Source: Fundicoccus_A sp052115865
Lineage (GTDB): Bacteria > Bacillota > Bacilli > Lactobacillales > Aerococcaceae
Direction of reading: 5' to 3'
Length of the DNA: 64,000 nt
Assembly (NCBI RefSeq): GCF_052115865.1
Contig: NZ_JBQKME010000004.1
Coordinates: forward strand, 1-64,000
The position numbers and the translations under genes were made by a program. Shown in pieces: positions 8,101 through 16,397 of the stretch. Under the pieces are notes generated by a model, which did no database searches, had not been told where the DNA came from, and saw nothing but the letters and a program-made list of their open reading frames with translations. Numbering within the stretch: position 1 is the first letter of the stretch; every line of letters starts with the position of its first letter.

Positions 8101-9566
8101 GAATTATTTATTTTTTTTGAAATATTTTTTGTTGAAGCTAGCATGGCTTCTTTTAATTCTGACGTATCAAGATAAACGGTATTGTCCGTTAACTTCCCTT
8201 TACGTGTCAGGGCTTTTCGCGAAATAATTTTGGTAGTCGCATGCTTGTCATCATTAGCTGTTTCAGCTTCATGTGAAATGGCTGGAATAACCTTAGTGGT
8301 TTCAAGATCATCCTCGTTCAGAATAAGGGGTTGATCCACCTGTTTTTGCTTTGCAGCGCTTTGTTTTTCATTAGATAAGGCTTCTTTACGGAAATTAGAC
8401 TGATAGGTCCGTTTAATATCTTCTTCGGAATGTAAGTTTTCCAATTGGGCAATCCGAGCTTTACGACGTCGCTCTCTTTCAAAGGCTATATCTTCTGGTG
8501 AAGGGAGGTCAGCTTTTCGTTTACTTGATTGTTCTATATTTTTAGGCGGTGAACTGACTTGTTCTGTCTTTTTTGAATCCTTAGCTGATTCAATCATTGG
8601 TTGGCTAAATCGTTCTTCTTTGCTTGAATTGTCAACCGAGTCCGTTGAATCCACTTTTAGAAGCTGCTTTATCTGTTTGACTTGCTTAGTCGCTTCTGTA
8701 GCTGCTGCAAACTCTTGAGTCGCTTCATCTGCAGCAGGACCAGACCTTGTTATTGATCGTTCTTTTATAGTGTCATGTCTAATTTCTTTTTCTTTACGAT
8801 CTACCGTTGCAGCTTGTTCAGTTGAAGTTACTTTTGTTTTTTCAGTATCAGCTGTTTCAGCTTTATCCTTTTGATATTGATTGCTAAAAGAGCTGCTTTG
8901 CTTAATAAACTCATCTAAGCGATGTTTATGTTCTTCATTTTTTAAGTTTTGAAGATAAGTCGCTTCATCTTCCTTACGTTTAAAGTAATCATCCACTACA
9001 TCGTCTTTATAAGGATTATGTGTGGGGGTTGTATTCTCTTCAATTAAGGAATTGAATAACTTACGCGCATGCCGAATCGATCGATCTAACATCACAGACG
9101 TTTTTGGCGTCATCTTCGGTAATGGACGGCTTGCTTGGTTTTGTTCATTTTTTTGTCTGTTTTGATTCGTCAGCTTTTCTTCAGCTGCCAGGTCTTTCTT
9201 AGATTGATTTATATTTATTTTATTCGCTGTGTCTCTAGGAGGGAGTGAACGGCTAACTTTTTGTGAAAGTTTAACATCTTCCTTCTTAGAACTGTTTTCT
9301 TGCCTATGTTTGTCTTCACCTACAACAGCTTGACTTTGTTTTTGGCTTACTTGATATTCTTGTTCTTGCTTTTCTTTGAATTCATCGTAAAAATTATCCC
9401 ATTTAAAGGATGTCGAAATGGTCGCTGGTTCTTTTGGCGATTCAAGCCGGTCTGAATGACCTTCTTGATTTGTATTTCCTGGGTAATCAAATGAGACATC
9501 ATAATAATTAGAATCAGATGTTTGCTTTCTTGTATCTGGATTGTTTTTATGATTGTCCTTTGTCAT
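5160..9566 (-). CDS. ponA: class A penicillin-binding protein 1A, giant N-terminus
   Basis: Bifunctional peptidoglycan synthase: GT51 glycosyltransferase plus penicillin-binding transpeptidase. At 1468 aa it is roughly twice the usual length. Residues 1 to about 645 are a charged, low-complexity, Lys/Glu/Gln/Ser-rich cytoplasmic stretch. One membrane helix follows (about 648-680, ending GAAAGYFAYLVS). The GT51 motifs are ATEDEHFYEHPG and GGSTLTQQLVKQ (about 772). Transpeptidase motifs are STIK (about 1070, catalytic Ser), SDN (about 1130) and KSG (about 1266) in place of the textbook KTG. The last ~45 residues are Ser/Glu-rich. The ATG at 9566 is preceded by AGGTGA. The extension stays in one open frame and keeps similar codon use, so a chance fusion is unlikely. 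Confidence 0.95.
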   Translation of the reverse strand: MTKDNHKNNPDTRKQTSDSNYYDVSFDYPGNTNQEGHSDRLESPKEPATISTSFKWDNFYDEFKEKQEQEYQVSQKQSQAVVGEDKHRQENSSKKEDVKLSQKVSRSLPPRDTANKININQSKKDLAAEEKLTNQNRQKNEQNQASRPLPKMTPKTSVMLDRSIRHARKLFNSLIEENTTPTHNPYKDDVVDDYFKRKEDEATYLQNLKNEEHKHRLDEFIKQSSSFSNQYQKDKAETADTEKTKVTSTEQAATVDRKEKEIRHDTIKERSITRSGPAADEATQEFAAATEATKQVKQIKQLLKVDSTDSVDNSSKEERFSQPMIESAKDSKKTEQVSSPPKNIEQSSKRKADLPSPEDIAFERERRRKARIAQLENLHSEEDIKRTYQSNFRKEALSNEKQSAAKQKQVDQPLILNEDDLETTKVIPAISHEAETANDDKHATTKIISRKALTRKGKLTDNTVYLDTSELKEAMLASTKNISKKINNSAEEAIIDSEPALRSESVKALPSPNRFKFWPFKRRVTHSDDVMVTQAKAIVTEKSSDNIVDISSKDAQISDTTATVTPLIVEVPQTGEPVSAQDVVVASAKNEDLSFNGSSIINATDQDQTILSAKEKEKLKKKEEKKERYSLSHLDGKEKAIFSFNVFFNVLRRLAFYLVLLLLFAGAGAVGAAAGYFAYLVSNTTPPTETEMAEDLHRLEQQSVLYYGNGEPIASIRSDVVRTAVELEDISPYIIDGLIATEDEHFYEHPGIMPKAIIRAALQEVLAPGTGTGGSTLTQQLVKQQMLSHDVTFFRKANEILLSLRLENYFDKDEILAAYLNVSPFGRNNNGDNVAGIDKASEGIFGINPDEVNLPQAAFLIGLPQDPYNYTPYDQYGTIRDNLQAGIDRMHEVLFRMYRDQKISKAQYEEAMAYDITKDFLPTEPREEERQTYLYQAIMNGAIEQLMRLNVQDDSAIWNDVNADVDRYNEYYLEAEEQLRTGGYRVYSTIDREIYDQLQISAQEYINDVAVSYDGVYEDPETGEQTYYIEDIQNGLVVIDNKTGRVLGFVAGTDYENNQIDHAFGMHRSPGSTIKPLAVYGPAIQHNIITPASVIPDTAYEVTYPDGSIWTPTNYGSVVSGETMTARTALYRSDNIPAVRIYEELLNRGIPIIDYLNRMGFDTVDSYTETDTQNLSFSLGGVSNGPTVFEETRAFTTFANNGQYIDGYYIERIEDSYGNIVYQHDNEPIEVFSEDTNYLIVDMLRDTNVEGTGRTAGSEMAMGGDWIAKSGISEYSKDVWYIASTPAITIGSWIGYDSRYYEYTIDVNDGYDRESVRSQRYWARVVNDLYALRPEIFGVDQSFQQPASVQEQTILSRTGTLPGNITVGGVSLNISQPVTTELFKTSSPAPNLEYNFMIGGNDETHANFWNSYIAEERERQRQESIQRQQQNSSSSNENGESSSSDETSSNSEDETSPDESQTEETPPQ

Positions 9567-9601
9567 TCATTCACCTACTTTCCAAATAGTTTTAATCTAT
9601 C

Positions 9602-10573
9602 TTATGCTGTTTCTGATACATTAAGTGTTTCGCCAATTGCGTTTAAACGACTTTCCCATTCAGCAGTGGATAGACCATTTTCAGCAACATAACGGTTACG
9701 AGGGTGACAACGACATTTTGCTGAACAACCACGAACATATTTTGCTTCATTTTCTTCAGAAGCTAAAATTTGTTCGTTACATTCAGGGTTAGCACAGTTT
9801 ACATAACGTTCACATGGTGTCCCGTCGTACCAATCTTTACCGATAACAGTCGGGTTAACACGGTTGATATCAACAGCAATGCGTTCATCAAACACATACA
9901 TTTTACCTTCCCATAAATCCCCAAGTACTTCTGGATCTTTACCATAAGTATCAATACCACCATGTAATTGGGCAACATCCGAAAAGCCTTCTCTTAACAT
10001 CCAACCAGAGAATTTTTCACAACGAACCCCACCTGTACAGTATACCACCACGCGTTTATCCATAAATTTCTCTTTGTTTTCACGAACCCAGTCTGGTAAT
10101 TCACGGAAATTACGGATGTCTGGACGGATGGCCCCTTTGAAGTGACCTAAATCATATTCATAGTCATTACGTGTATCTAAAACAATGGTATCATCACTTA
10201 ATAATGCTTCTTTAAATTCAGCAGGTTTTAAATATTTACCTGTCAGTTCTAATGGGTTGATATCATCTTCTAAATTTAAAGCAACGATTTCTTCACGGTG
10301 GCGCACAAACATTTTTTTGTGGGCATAATCGTCAGCTTCGTCTTCTTTAAACCATAGATCTTCAAAACCTTCTATGCTATGAATATAGTCTTTATATTTT
10401 TCTGTTTGTTCAATGGTTCCAGAAACCGTACCGTTAATTCCTTCTGAACCAACTAATACACGTCCTTTTAAACCGATTGATTTACAAAAGGCTAAGTGCT
10501 CACTCACAAAACGTTCAACATCGTTAATATGTTGATATTTATAAAATAATAAAACTCTAAATTCTTTTTCCAA
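9602..10573 (-). CDS. trhO: tRNA uridine(34) hydroxylase TrhO (rhodanese family)
   Basis: Rhodanese-domain enzyme (former UPF0176/YceA) that hydroxylates wobble uridine 34 toward 5-methoxyuridine-type modifications. An N-terminal acylphosphatase-like domain (FRVLLFYKYQHIND ... GRVLVGSEGINGTVSG) is followed by the rhodanese domain with DTRNDYEYDLGHFKGA and the active loop YCTGGVRCEK (Cys about 179 and 185). A Cys-rich tail (CANPECNEQI ... CSAKCRCHPRNR) may bind zinc. A longer open frame reaches 10672, but I choose TTG at 10573, because AAGGAGG sits 8 bp upstream and the protein then begins at the family's usual start, giving 323 aa. It lies 35 bp upstream of the PBP gene on the same strand. 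Confidence 0.9.
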   Translation of the reverse strand: MEKEFRVLLFYKYQHINDVERFVSEHLAFCKSIGLKGRVLVGSEGINGTVSGTIEQTEKYKDYIHSIEGFEDLWFKEDEADDYAHKKMFVRHREEIVALNLEDDINPLELTGKYLKPAEFKEALLSDDTIVLDTRNDYEYDLGHFKGAIRPDIRNFRELPDWVRENKEKFMDKRVVVYCTGGVRCEKFSGWMLREGFSDVAQLHGGIDTYGKDPEVLGDLWEGKMYVFDERIAVDINRVNPTVIGKDWYDGTPCERYVNCANPECNEQILASEENEAKYVRGCSAKCRCHPRNRYVAENGLSTAEWESRLNAIGETLNVSETA

Positions 10574-10782
10574 TATATTTCCTCCTTGTAGTTGCAAGCT
10601 ACTATCTTTCATTATAACTATACATATTATACGAATTAATGAAAAAAAACTCAATATGATGATAAAATTCACAAAAACTTAAAGAGCCATTAACGTGATG
10701 GGTATCTTATTTCAATCTGATGACAAAGATTCGCACAAGCAAATGTCGTATGTTAAAATAAATTGAAAAGGGGGGAATAGAA

Positions 10783-11691
10783 CTGGAAACTATATTATTA
10801 ATTGCAAACCCTGGTTCAGGGCGCGGTTTAGCAGAAGACTATGCGAAACAATTGAGATATTTATTAGAAGAGAAGTATCAAGCTCGTGTCGAGATTTTCT
10901 TAACTGAAAAAGCAGGAGACGCCTTTAGGTTTGCGGCAGAGGCTAACAAAAACAATTTCGATACGGTCATTTGCTTAGGAGGGGACGGAACTGTCAATGA
11001 GACGATCAACGGTGTGTTTGAGAATGAACACTTACCCGTTTTTGGTTTCTTACCACTTGGAACGGTCAATGATTATGGACGGGTGTTAGGTTTTTCGCAA
11101 AACCCAGATGAGGCGATTCAACAATTTAAGGATATTGAAATTATTCAAAGTGATATTGCACAAATAAATGATCAAAAGTTTATCAATGTGGTCGCTATGG
11201 GTTCAATTTCTGAATCAGTTATGAATACTGATTCGGAGGATAAAAACCAGTTAGGCTTCTTAGCCTATTTAAAAGATGGTTTTTCTGCCTTTTTCCAACA
11301 ACAAAGCTTACCTTTAGTAATTACAAATGCTGAAGGTGAAACTAAAAATCTACAAACCAGTTTGATTTTAATTGGTTTAACAGAATCTATTGCTAGTTTT
11401 GGCAACATGATGCCAAATGCAAGCTATGACGATGGTTTGTTGCATCTCATTGCAGTAAAAGGTGATACCCCTCTTGATGTCATTCGGGCGGTTTTGATGG
11501 GAGGCGACCGTACATCAGAATCAGACTATTTATATATCGCTTCTAGTCCATCTTTTGACATTGAAATTCAAAAAGAAGCTATCAACGACCTGGATGAAGT
11601 TTTGACCAACGTTGATGGCGACGAAGGACCCGCCTTACCGATACGATTAAAAACGTTAGCGCGTGCTTTAAACGTCATAAAACCTAAATAA
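10783..11691 (+). CDS. dgkB: diacylglycerol kinase-like lipid kinase (DgkB/YegS)
   Basis: Soluble lipid kinase of the DAGK_cat family; DgkB-type enzymes recycle diacylglycerol into phosphatidic acid. The N-terminus ILLIANPGSGRG and the nucleotide-binding CLGGDGTVNE (GGDGT at about residues 66-70) are diagnostic, followed by GFLPLGTVNDYGR. The first standard start, TTG at 10852, would delete the NPGSG strand. The in-frame candidate with a good ribosome site (AAGGGGGG, 7-bp gap) is CTG at 10783, giving 302 aa. CTG initiation is rare, so an ATA at 10777 or a sequence error are alternatives. The stop codon overlaps an AATAAATATC motif. Confidence 0.85.
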   Translation: METILLIANPGSGRGLAEDYAKQLRYLLEEKYQARVEIFLTEKAGDAFRFAAEANKNNFDTVICLGGDGTVNETINGVFENEHLPVFGFLPLGTVNDYGRVLGFSQNPDEAIQQFKDIEIIQSDIAQINDQKFINVVAMGSISESVMNTDSEDKNQLGFLAYLKDGFSAFFQQQSLPLVITNAEGETKNLQTSLILIGLTESIASFGNMMPNASYDDGLLHLIAVKGDTPLDVIRAVLMGGDRTSESDYLYIASSPSFDIEIQKEAINDLDEVLTNVDGDEGPALPIRLKTLARALNVIKPK

Positions 11692-11733
11692 ATATCAGAA
11701 AAATCCTCATCTGATTTCTTTTTGAAAATATGT

Positions 11734-11739
11734 TATAAT
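11734..11739 (+). promoter_or_regulatory. -10 box before the DUF2187-like gene
   Basis: TATAAT preceded by TGT (extended -10), 50 bp upstream of the next ATG. A weak -35 candidate, CTGATT, lies 17 bp upstream. Confidence 0.6.
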
Positions 11740-11788
11740 AGATAATGTAGAATGTTTACTGGGCCATTATTGAGAAAGAAGGGTTTCA

Positions 11789-12163
11789 ATGGACGTTAAA
11801 GTAACAGGAACTAATCGTAGTATTATTGAGCAAGAGTTGCGCAGAGGTACGAGTAAGTCACGGATTGCGAATATTCTTGAAGTAGGTTATGCTGAAGGCT
11901 TAGACATGATTGAAAAAGTAAAAGAATCCATTCGACCGGATATCGGCGATAAGATTACTTTTACATTTCGAAATAGTCAAATGAAGGGGATTATTACTAA
12001 GTTATTAAGTAATAGTGCGGTTGTAGATATTTATTGGGAAGAATCCGATGAATTGATGCGCGATATTTGTGAGGATAAAACAATTGTAAATTTCAAAGAC
12101 ATTCAAAGTTTTATTACATTACCGCCACAAAAAGAAGATGCGGATATCAAATTTGAAGAATAG
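11789..12163 (+). CDS. DUF2187-like small protein
   Basis: Protein of 124 aa. Residues about 50-100 (IGDKITFTFRNSQMKGIITKL ... VVDIYW) look like the small beta-barrel DUF2187/YkvS family, whose function is unknown. The first ~48 residues (EQELRRGTSKSRIANILEVGYAEGLDMIEKV) resemble a short helical, possibly HTH-like module. ATG at 11789 follows AAAGAAGGG. It is monocistronic, with its own extended -10 promoter and a strong terminator. No catalytic residues are visible. Confidence 0.7.
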   Translation: MDVKVTGTNRSIIEQELRRGTSKSRIANILEVGYAEGLDMIEKVKESIRPDIGDKITFTFRNSQMKGIITKLLSNSAVVDIYWEESDELMRDICEDKTIVNFKDIQSFITLPPQKEDADIKFEE

Positions 12164-12164
12164 G

Positions 12165-12199
12165 AAAAAGCGACGTGATATAACATCCGTCGCTTTTTT
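12165..12199 (+). terminator. terminator
   Basis: Stem AAAAAGCGACG / CGTCGCTTTTT with a T-run. Its end reaches the stop of the convergent gene at 12198. Confidence 0.85.
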
Positions 12200-13166
12200 A
12201 AATCGTTAAAATCTTTTCTAATTCATTCACGGCTTTTTGAAAATAAAATTCTGCTAGTTCAGATTCGGGCATAACCAATAGGTTGTCCATTTGGTTTTGC
12301 TGTAAAAATAAGACAAGCCAATCATTAGGCGTCGCAAATATTTGGGTCATATATGGATAGTAGATCATCGCGTGCAAATTGAAATGTTGCATGATTTCTG
12401 TTTCCAAATGAGGATTTTTTTGCTGACTATAGTCTTGAATCGCTTTGAGAGTATCTTTGTAGAAATTTTGCTGATAATAAGTTTGTAATTCGCTCATCGA
12501 TAGCGTCGATTCTACACCGAACCAATTATAAGCTAGGTCACCCTTGTAGCCTATATTCAGCAAATAATGCAAGATATCATTTTTAACAAAATTTTCTAAA
12601 CCAACTTCTTTTAATAAATATCTCAGCAGACCTTTGCTTTCCTCAATCGGCAAGTCGTAGATTTTCTTTAATTGGACTAAACACCCAAGAGGACCATCCT
12701 GGCTCATGGTCTGCGCAAGTTGTATGAGCTTATCTTCAGAAGGCGCTTGAGCGATAACATCACGTATTTCTTTGGTTTTTTGCCATTCATTCAATAGTTG
12801 AATGTAGTGGTCAGTGTCCTGATTATGTTCAAGTGTATAATCACGCAATTGATATAATTCAATGATAGCGTGATCTAGAGAGTATAAATAAGGAACGCTG
12901 ATGGCATATAAGAAACGCACCATTTCATCTTGAAAACGATCGTTTTTATTGGGAAAATATTCTTGCCAAAGTTGGCCCAGCTGTTCATATTGTTTTAAAA
13001 AGAGAAATAACTTAACTAATTCATCAAATGCTGTTACACTGAAAGTAATCGCTAAGCTTTTTTTAAGCGCATCAATAGCTTCTTCATAGCGTTGACGTTG
13101 TAAAAAAGCAATGGCTTTTTGATAGAAGTTCTCAGCATTATTGGGTAATTCAATACGGTCTGACAT
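12198..13166 (-). CDS. TPR-like protein
   Basis: Protein of 322 aa. Residues about 8-45 (NNAENFYQKAIAFLQRQRYEEAIDALKKSLAITF) form a clear TPR-type helix pair; the rest is helical with no signal peptide or membrane segment. The function is unknown. I choose ATG at 13166, because AGGA lies about 10 bp upstream, over the in-frame GTG at 13175. The start is divergent from the RNase H gene 36 bp away, so the two may share a control region. I see no catalytic motif. Confidence 0.7.
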   Translation of the reverse strand: MSDRIELPNNAENFYQKAIAFLQRQRYEEAIDALKKSLAITFSVTAFDELVKLFLFLKQYEQLGQLWQEYFPNKNDRFQDEMVRFLYAISVPYLYSLDHAIIELYQLRDYTLEHNQDTDHYIQLLNEWQKTKEIRDVIAQAPSEDKLIQLAQTMSQDGPLGCLVQLKKIYDLPIEESKGLLRYLLKEVGLENFVKNDILHYLLNIGYKGDLAYNWFGVESTLSMSELQTYYQQNFYKDTLKAIQDYSQQKNPHLETEIMQHFNLHAMIYYPYMTQIFATPNDWLVLFLQQNQMDNLLVMPESELAEFYFQKAVNELEKILTI

Positions 13167-13201
13167 TAATTTCACATCCTAGCAATTATTGAGGTGTTAA
13201 C

Positions 13202-13597
13202 TTGATAAAAATTTATTGTGATGGAGCCTACCAGCTTTCAACAAAAAAAGCAGGTATTGGTATCCACTTTTACTTTGACGACGAACATGTTATTTATCGA
13301 AAATCATTTGACAATTTGCATGATAACCATGAAGCAGAGTTTTTAGCTGTTATTCATGCCTTAGAAGAGTTGAATCAGCGTCAAGTAGATAAGCAACAGT
13401 TAATTGTCATTCATACCGACAGTAAAATTGTTGCGTCATCCCTTGAGAAACAATTCGTCAAAAAACAACTTTATCATAACTTATTGATGCAAATCATTCA
13501 ATTAATGCAAGCTTACCCCTTGGCATTTGTCAAATGGATTCCGGAAAAAGAAAATCTAGGTGCAGATGCCTTAGCGAGGCAGGCATTAAGGTTGTAG
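13202..13597 (+). CDS. RNase H-like protein
   Basis: RNase HI-fold protein of 131 aa. The four acidic positions are in place: D7 (IYCDGAY), E46 (NHEAEFLAV), D73 (IHTDSK) and D122 (LGADALAR). It could cleave RNA in RNA-DNA hybrids, but many short Gram-positive homologues are untested. The start is TTG at 13202 behind GAGGTG. It ends in a bidirectional terminator facing the THUMP methyltransferase gene. Confidence 0.82.
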   Translation: MIKIYCDGAYQLSTKKAGIGIHFYFDDEHVIYRKSFDNLHDNHEAEFLAVIHALEELNQRQVDKQQLIVIHTDSKIVASSLEKQFVKKQLYHNLLMQIIQLMQAYPLAFVKWIPEKENLGADALARQALRL

Positions 13598-13600
13598 TTG

Positions 13601-13638
13601 AAAATCACCTCAAATCCAATTGGTTTTGAGGTGATTTT
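13601..13638. terminator. bidirectional terminator
   Basis: Stem AAAATCACCTCAAA / TTTTGAGGTGATTTT between convergent genes, with an A-run on one side and a T-run on the other. Confidence 0.85.
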
Positions 13639-13654
13639 ATATAAAAATGAGTGT

Positions 13655-14782
13655 TTATTTTTTCTTACCCCAATATTGATAAAAATCTACTTTTAAGGCA
13701 CCATTATATAATTTACGTTTCTTAGTTGCTTTTTCACCATAAAAAGTTTCAAAACCTTCGTGGCTACTAAGAATGTATTTACTCCAAGTGGGCATTTGAT
13801 TGTATACCTTACCCATTTGTTGGTATAGGGCTTCCACTTCTTCTTGATCCAACAGGCGGTCTCCATAAGGCGGATTACAGATTAAAATACCAAATTCTTT
13901 GTCCGTACGGAAGTCACTGAGTTGCATTTGTTTAAATTCAATACTATTGCCGACACCAGCAGCTTCGGCATTACGTTTTGCAATTTCAATCATGCGACCA
14001 TCGATATCTGTTCCTAAAATATCTAATTCAATATCGTGATTAATAGCAGCTTTAGCTTCTTGACGTACTTCACTCCAAACTTCTGGATGTAAATTATCCC
14101 AACTTTCCGCCGCAAAACTACGATTTAAGCCTGGCGCAATATTATGGCCAATCATAGCGGCTTCAATTAGGATGGTGCCTGAACCACAAGTAGGGTCGTA
14201 TAAAGGTCGGTCTGGATACCAAGTCGTTAACATTACCAATGCTGCTGCCATATTTTCTTTTAAAGGAGCGCCACCTTTTTCGGTACGATAACCTCGTTTA
14301 AACATACTTGATCCACTAGTGTCAATTGTTAACAAGACATGGTCTTTTAAAATAGCTACTTCAATTGGATATAAAGATCCCGTTTCACTTAAAGGGTTTT
14401 TACGATGGTAATAATCCATCATCTTTTTTGCGATAGCTTTTTTTACTATTCTTTGGACATTTGGGACACTGTGTAATTGTGATTTAATGGATTTACCGCT
14501 GACAGGAAATTCTGCATTTAAAGGTAGGACTTCTTCCCAGGGAAGGGCATAAGTTTGGTCAAATAAGCTTTCAAATGATTTGGCATTAAATTCACCAAAA
14601 ATAATTTTAATGCGATCAGCTGTTCGTAACTGAATATTCGTTTTAGCAATATCTTTTGCTGTCCCTTCAAAGCGGACACGGCCGTTTTCCACTTGGGTGT
14701 GATAACCAAGATTTTTTAATTCATTATTGACTAAAGACTCGATACCTGCAGCAGCAGTAGCGATTAAAGGATATGTTTTCAT
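13655..14782 (-). CDS. THUMP-domain rRNA methyltransferase (YpsC/RlmL-like)
   Basis: SAM-dependent methyltransferase of 375 aa with an N-terminal THUMP RNA-binding domain and a Rossmann methylase domain. The SAM site is YDPTCGSGTILIEAAMI and the catalytic motif is NPPYGDRL (about residue 305). The family includes the N-terminal half of E. coli RlmL (23S rRNA G2445), and B. subtilis YpsC occupies the same position relative to rnpB and gpsB. The exact target base is inference. The ATG at 14782 starts the expected MKTYPLIATAAAGIESLV. Confidence 0.88.
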   Translation of the reverse strand: MKTYPLIATAAAGIESLVNNELKNLGYHTQVENGRVRFEGTAKDIAKTNIQLRTADRIKIIFGEFNAKSFESLFDQTYALPWEEVLPLNAEFPVSGKSIKSQLHSVPNVQRIVKKAIAKKMMDYYHRKNPLSETGSLYPIEVAILKDHVLLTIDTSGSSMFKRGYRTEKGGAPLKENMAAALVMLTTWYPDRPLYDPTCGSGTILIEAAMIGHNIAPGLNRSFAAESWDNLHPEVWSEVRQEAKAAINHDIELDILGTDIDGRMIEIAKRNAEAAGVGNSIEFKQMQLSDFRTDKEFGILICNPPYGDRLLDQEEVEALYQQMGKVYNQMPTWSKYILSSHEGFETFYGEKATKKRKLYNGALKVDFYQYWGKKK

Positions 14783-14807
14783 AGAGACTCCTTTGCGTTA
14801 TTTATTA

Positions 14808-14834
14808 TAAAAAAAGACTCTTTTACAAGAGTCT
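14808..14834 (-). terminator. rnpB terminator
   Basis: Read on the minus strand: AGACTCTT, a short loop, AAGAGTCT, then a run of seven T, directly after the RNase P RNA. Confidence 0.85.
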
Positions 14835-14842
14835 AGGTTACC

Positions 14843-15229
14843 TATTTAGTAAATTTCGATAAGCCATGTTCTGTAAAAATGGATTTGATAGGTGCCCATC
14901 CATTTTTGGTAATCATCTATCTACATTATAAATGTCTTTTGTCCCGTTGAATTCCAGTCAAAAAGCGCCCCTACCAATGTTTGGGTTGCTCGCTCGAGGG
15001 GTTTACCGCGTTCCACCTTCATGTTTCCATGAAGTATCGTCACTGTGGCACTTTACAGCTTACTAATTCATAGCCTAGAGGCCTTAGAATGTTTAGCCGC
15101 CGTTAGTTTAAAAAACTACCTTAGCTTATTGTTTGGCTAAGCACGAACACTACAAGCATCTCAGCTTGTGCGAGTATGGACTTTCCTCAGCTAATAAATA
15201 TTAACTGCGATTACCTAAAATTTACTATG
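14843..15229 (-). ncRNA. rnpB: RNase P RNA, type B
   Basis: Catalytic RNA of RNase P, which matures tRNA 5' ends. On the minus strand the conserved GAGGAAAGTCCATACTCGC (CR I), AGTGCCACAGTGACGA, GGAACGCGGTAAACCCCTCG and GATGATTACC-type P4/P5 segments all match the Bacillus type. The ends are set by the P1 pairing AGTAAATTT / AAATTTACT. It lies between gpsB and the THUMP methyltransferase gene, as in B. subtilis. Confidence 0.95.
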
Positions 15230-15235
15230 TGTGAA

Positions 15236-15589
15236 TTATTTAGTTGATTGGGTGAAATTGGTTGTATTATCTGTGTTATTGATTCTAGAACCAAACACAT
15301 GTTTTTCAAGATTTGATAAGCGTTTTAAAATATCAAAATTTGTTACACCACTACCAGGAGATGCCGGAACATTTTTCTTCGTTAAGGCTAACTGTTTCGT
15401 TAAGTCATCCACTTTACTTACTAAACGTTCGTTTTCGTTTTTTAAATAAGCGACATCTTTTTGGTAAGAGTCATAATCTCGAATAATACTATCTAAATAT
15501 TCATCCACTTCTGCAACATTGTAACCACGCATTGCTTTATTGAATTCTTTCTTAAATATATCTTTTGCGGTCAGGTTTTTTTCCGCCAT
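15236..15589 (-). CDS. gpsB: cell-cycle protein GpsB
   Basis: DivIVA-like cytoplasmic protein of 117 aa that links class A PBPs to septal and side-wall synthesis. The N-terminal membrane-binding and PBP-binding motif is clear (LTAKDIFKKEFNKAMRGY, VAEVDEYLDSIIRDY). A coiled coil (LKNENERLVSKVDDLTKQLAL), a variable linker and the C-terminal trimerisation helix (ILKRLSNLEKHVFG) follow. ATG at 15589 is chosen over an upstream in-frame start because GAGGTGAT lies just before it. The partner class A PBP is encoded 6 kb away, on the same strand. Confidence 0.94.
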   Translation of the reverse strand: MAEKNLTAKDIFKKEFNKAMRGYNVAEVDEYLDSIIRDYDSYQKDVAYLKNENERLVSKVDDLTKQLALTKKNVPASPGSGVTNFDILKRLSNLEKHVFGSRINNTDNTTNFTQSTK

Positions 15590-15881
15590 TATAATCACCT
15601 CTATATTGAATTATCTTTTTACGAAACTAAGTTTATATGTAAAAATAAATATCGGTCCAAGTTACGCATAGTATGTTACTATTTTACCACAGCTATTTCA
15701 AAAGAAATCGTGTATCTTTATAACTTTTTAATAAAAAATTGTGACAAACTACCGTATAAATCATTATCTATCTTAAGGCTAGTAAAAGTCAAGTAAAGTT
15801 TAAAGTTCTTGTCAGCTTATGATAAAGATTGAAAAAATGCCTTCTCTCGGTCATAATAAGATAAAAGTAGGTGAAAGGTCA

Positions 15882-16397
15882 ATGGGAAAAAGTAATATTT
15901 TAGCTGTTTTAGAACAATTAATTCAAGGCCAGCATTTTCAATGTGAATGGGGGATTGAATGGAACGAGCAACAGCACTATTTTGAAGTGATATTTCAATT
16001 TAGTTTACCCAATCCAGATGGCAAAATATTTAATGATGCATTAGGAAATAGTATACAATTTACAAATATTCCATACGAAACGAGTATACTATTTTACAAT
16101 CAAGATTATTTAAATGTAGAGCAAAGTAATTATATTGCAAGTATCCCGATTAGTCATACACAGGGGATTGCTTATGGGGAATTATTTGCGATTATTAAAT
16201 ACTTAAAGTACTTAACTAGCGGCGTTCGTGTTGAATGGCTAGATTATTTAGATGAAGCAGGCGATGGCGAAATGTTTGAAGTTGCTTGGAGTGATCATGA
16301 CTTTAATCAAATTAAGAAAGGTTTGATTGAAACCAATCGCTATAATGATGCGCCAGTATTTTTCCCACACAATGAAATTCAAGGAGGGTTTTTTTAA
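15882..16397 (+). CDS. DUF3013 family protein
   Basis: Acidic protein of 171 aa resembling DUF3013, found in Lactobacillales directly upstream of prmA. The body (FQCEWGIEWNEQQHYFEVIF ... GVRVEWLDYLDEAGDGEMFEV) is globular without membrane segments or recognisable catalytic motif. The function is unknown. I prefer ATG at 15882, behind AGGTGAAAGG, to an upstream in-frame ATG at 15819 that lacks a ribosome site. Its stop overlaps the prmA start by one base. Confidence 0.75.
   Translation: MGKSNILAVLEQLIQGQHFQCEWGIEWNEQQHYFEVIFQFSLPNPDGKIFNDALGNSIQFTNIPYETSILFYNQDYLNVEQSNYIASIPISHTQGIAYGELFAIIKYLKYLTSGVRVEWLDYLDEAGDGEMFEVAWSDHDFNQIKKGLIETNRYNDAPVFFPHNEIQGGFF

Noticed and set aside
15231..15449. 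72-codon plus-strand frame over gpsB
   Set aside because: Shadow of the gpsB gene and rnpB edge; no ribosome site.
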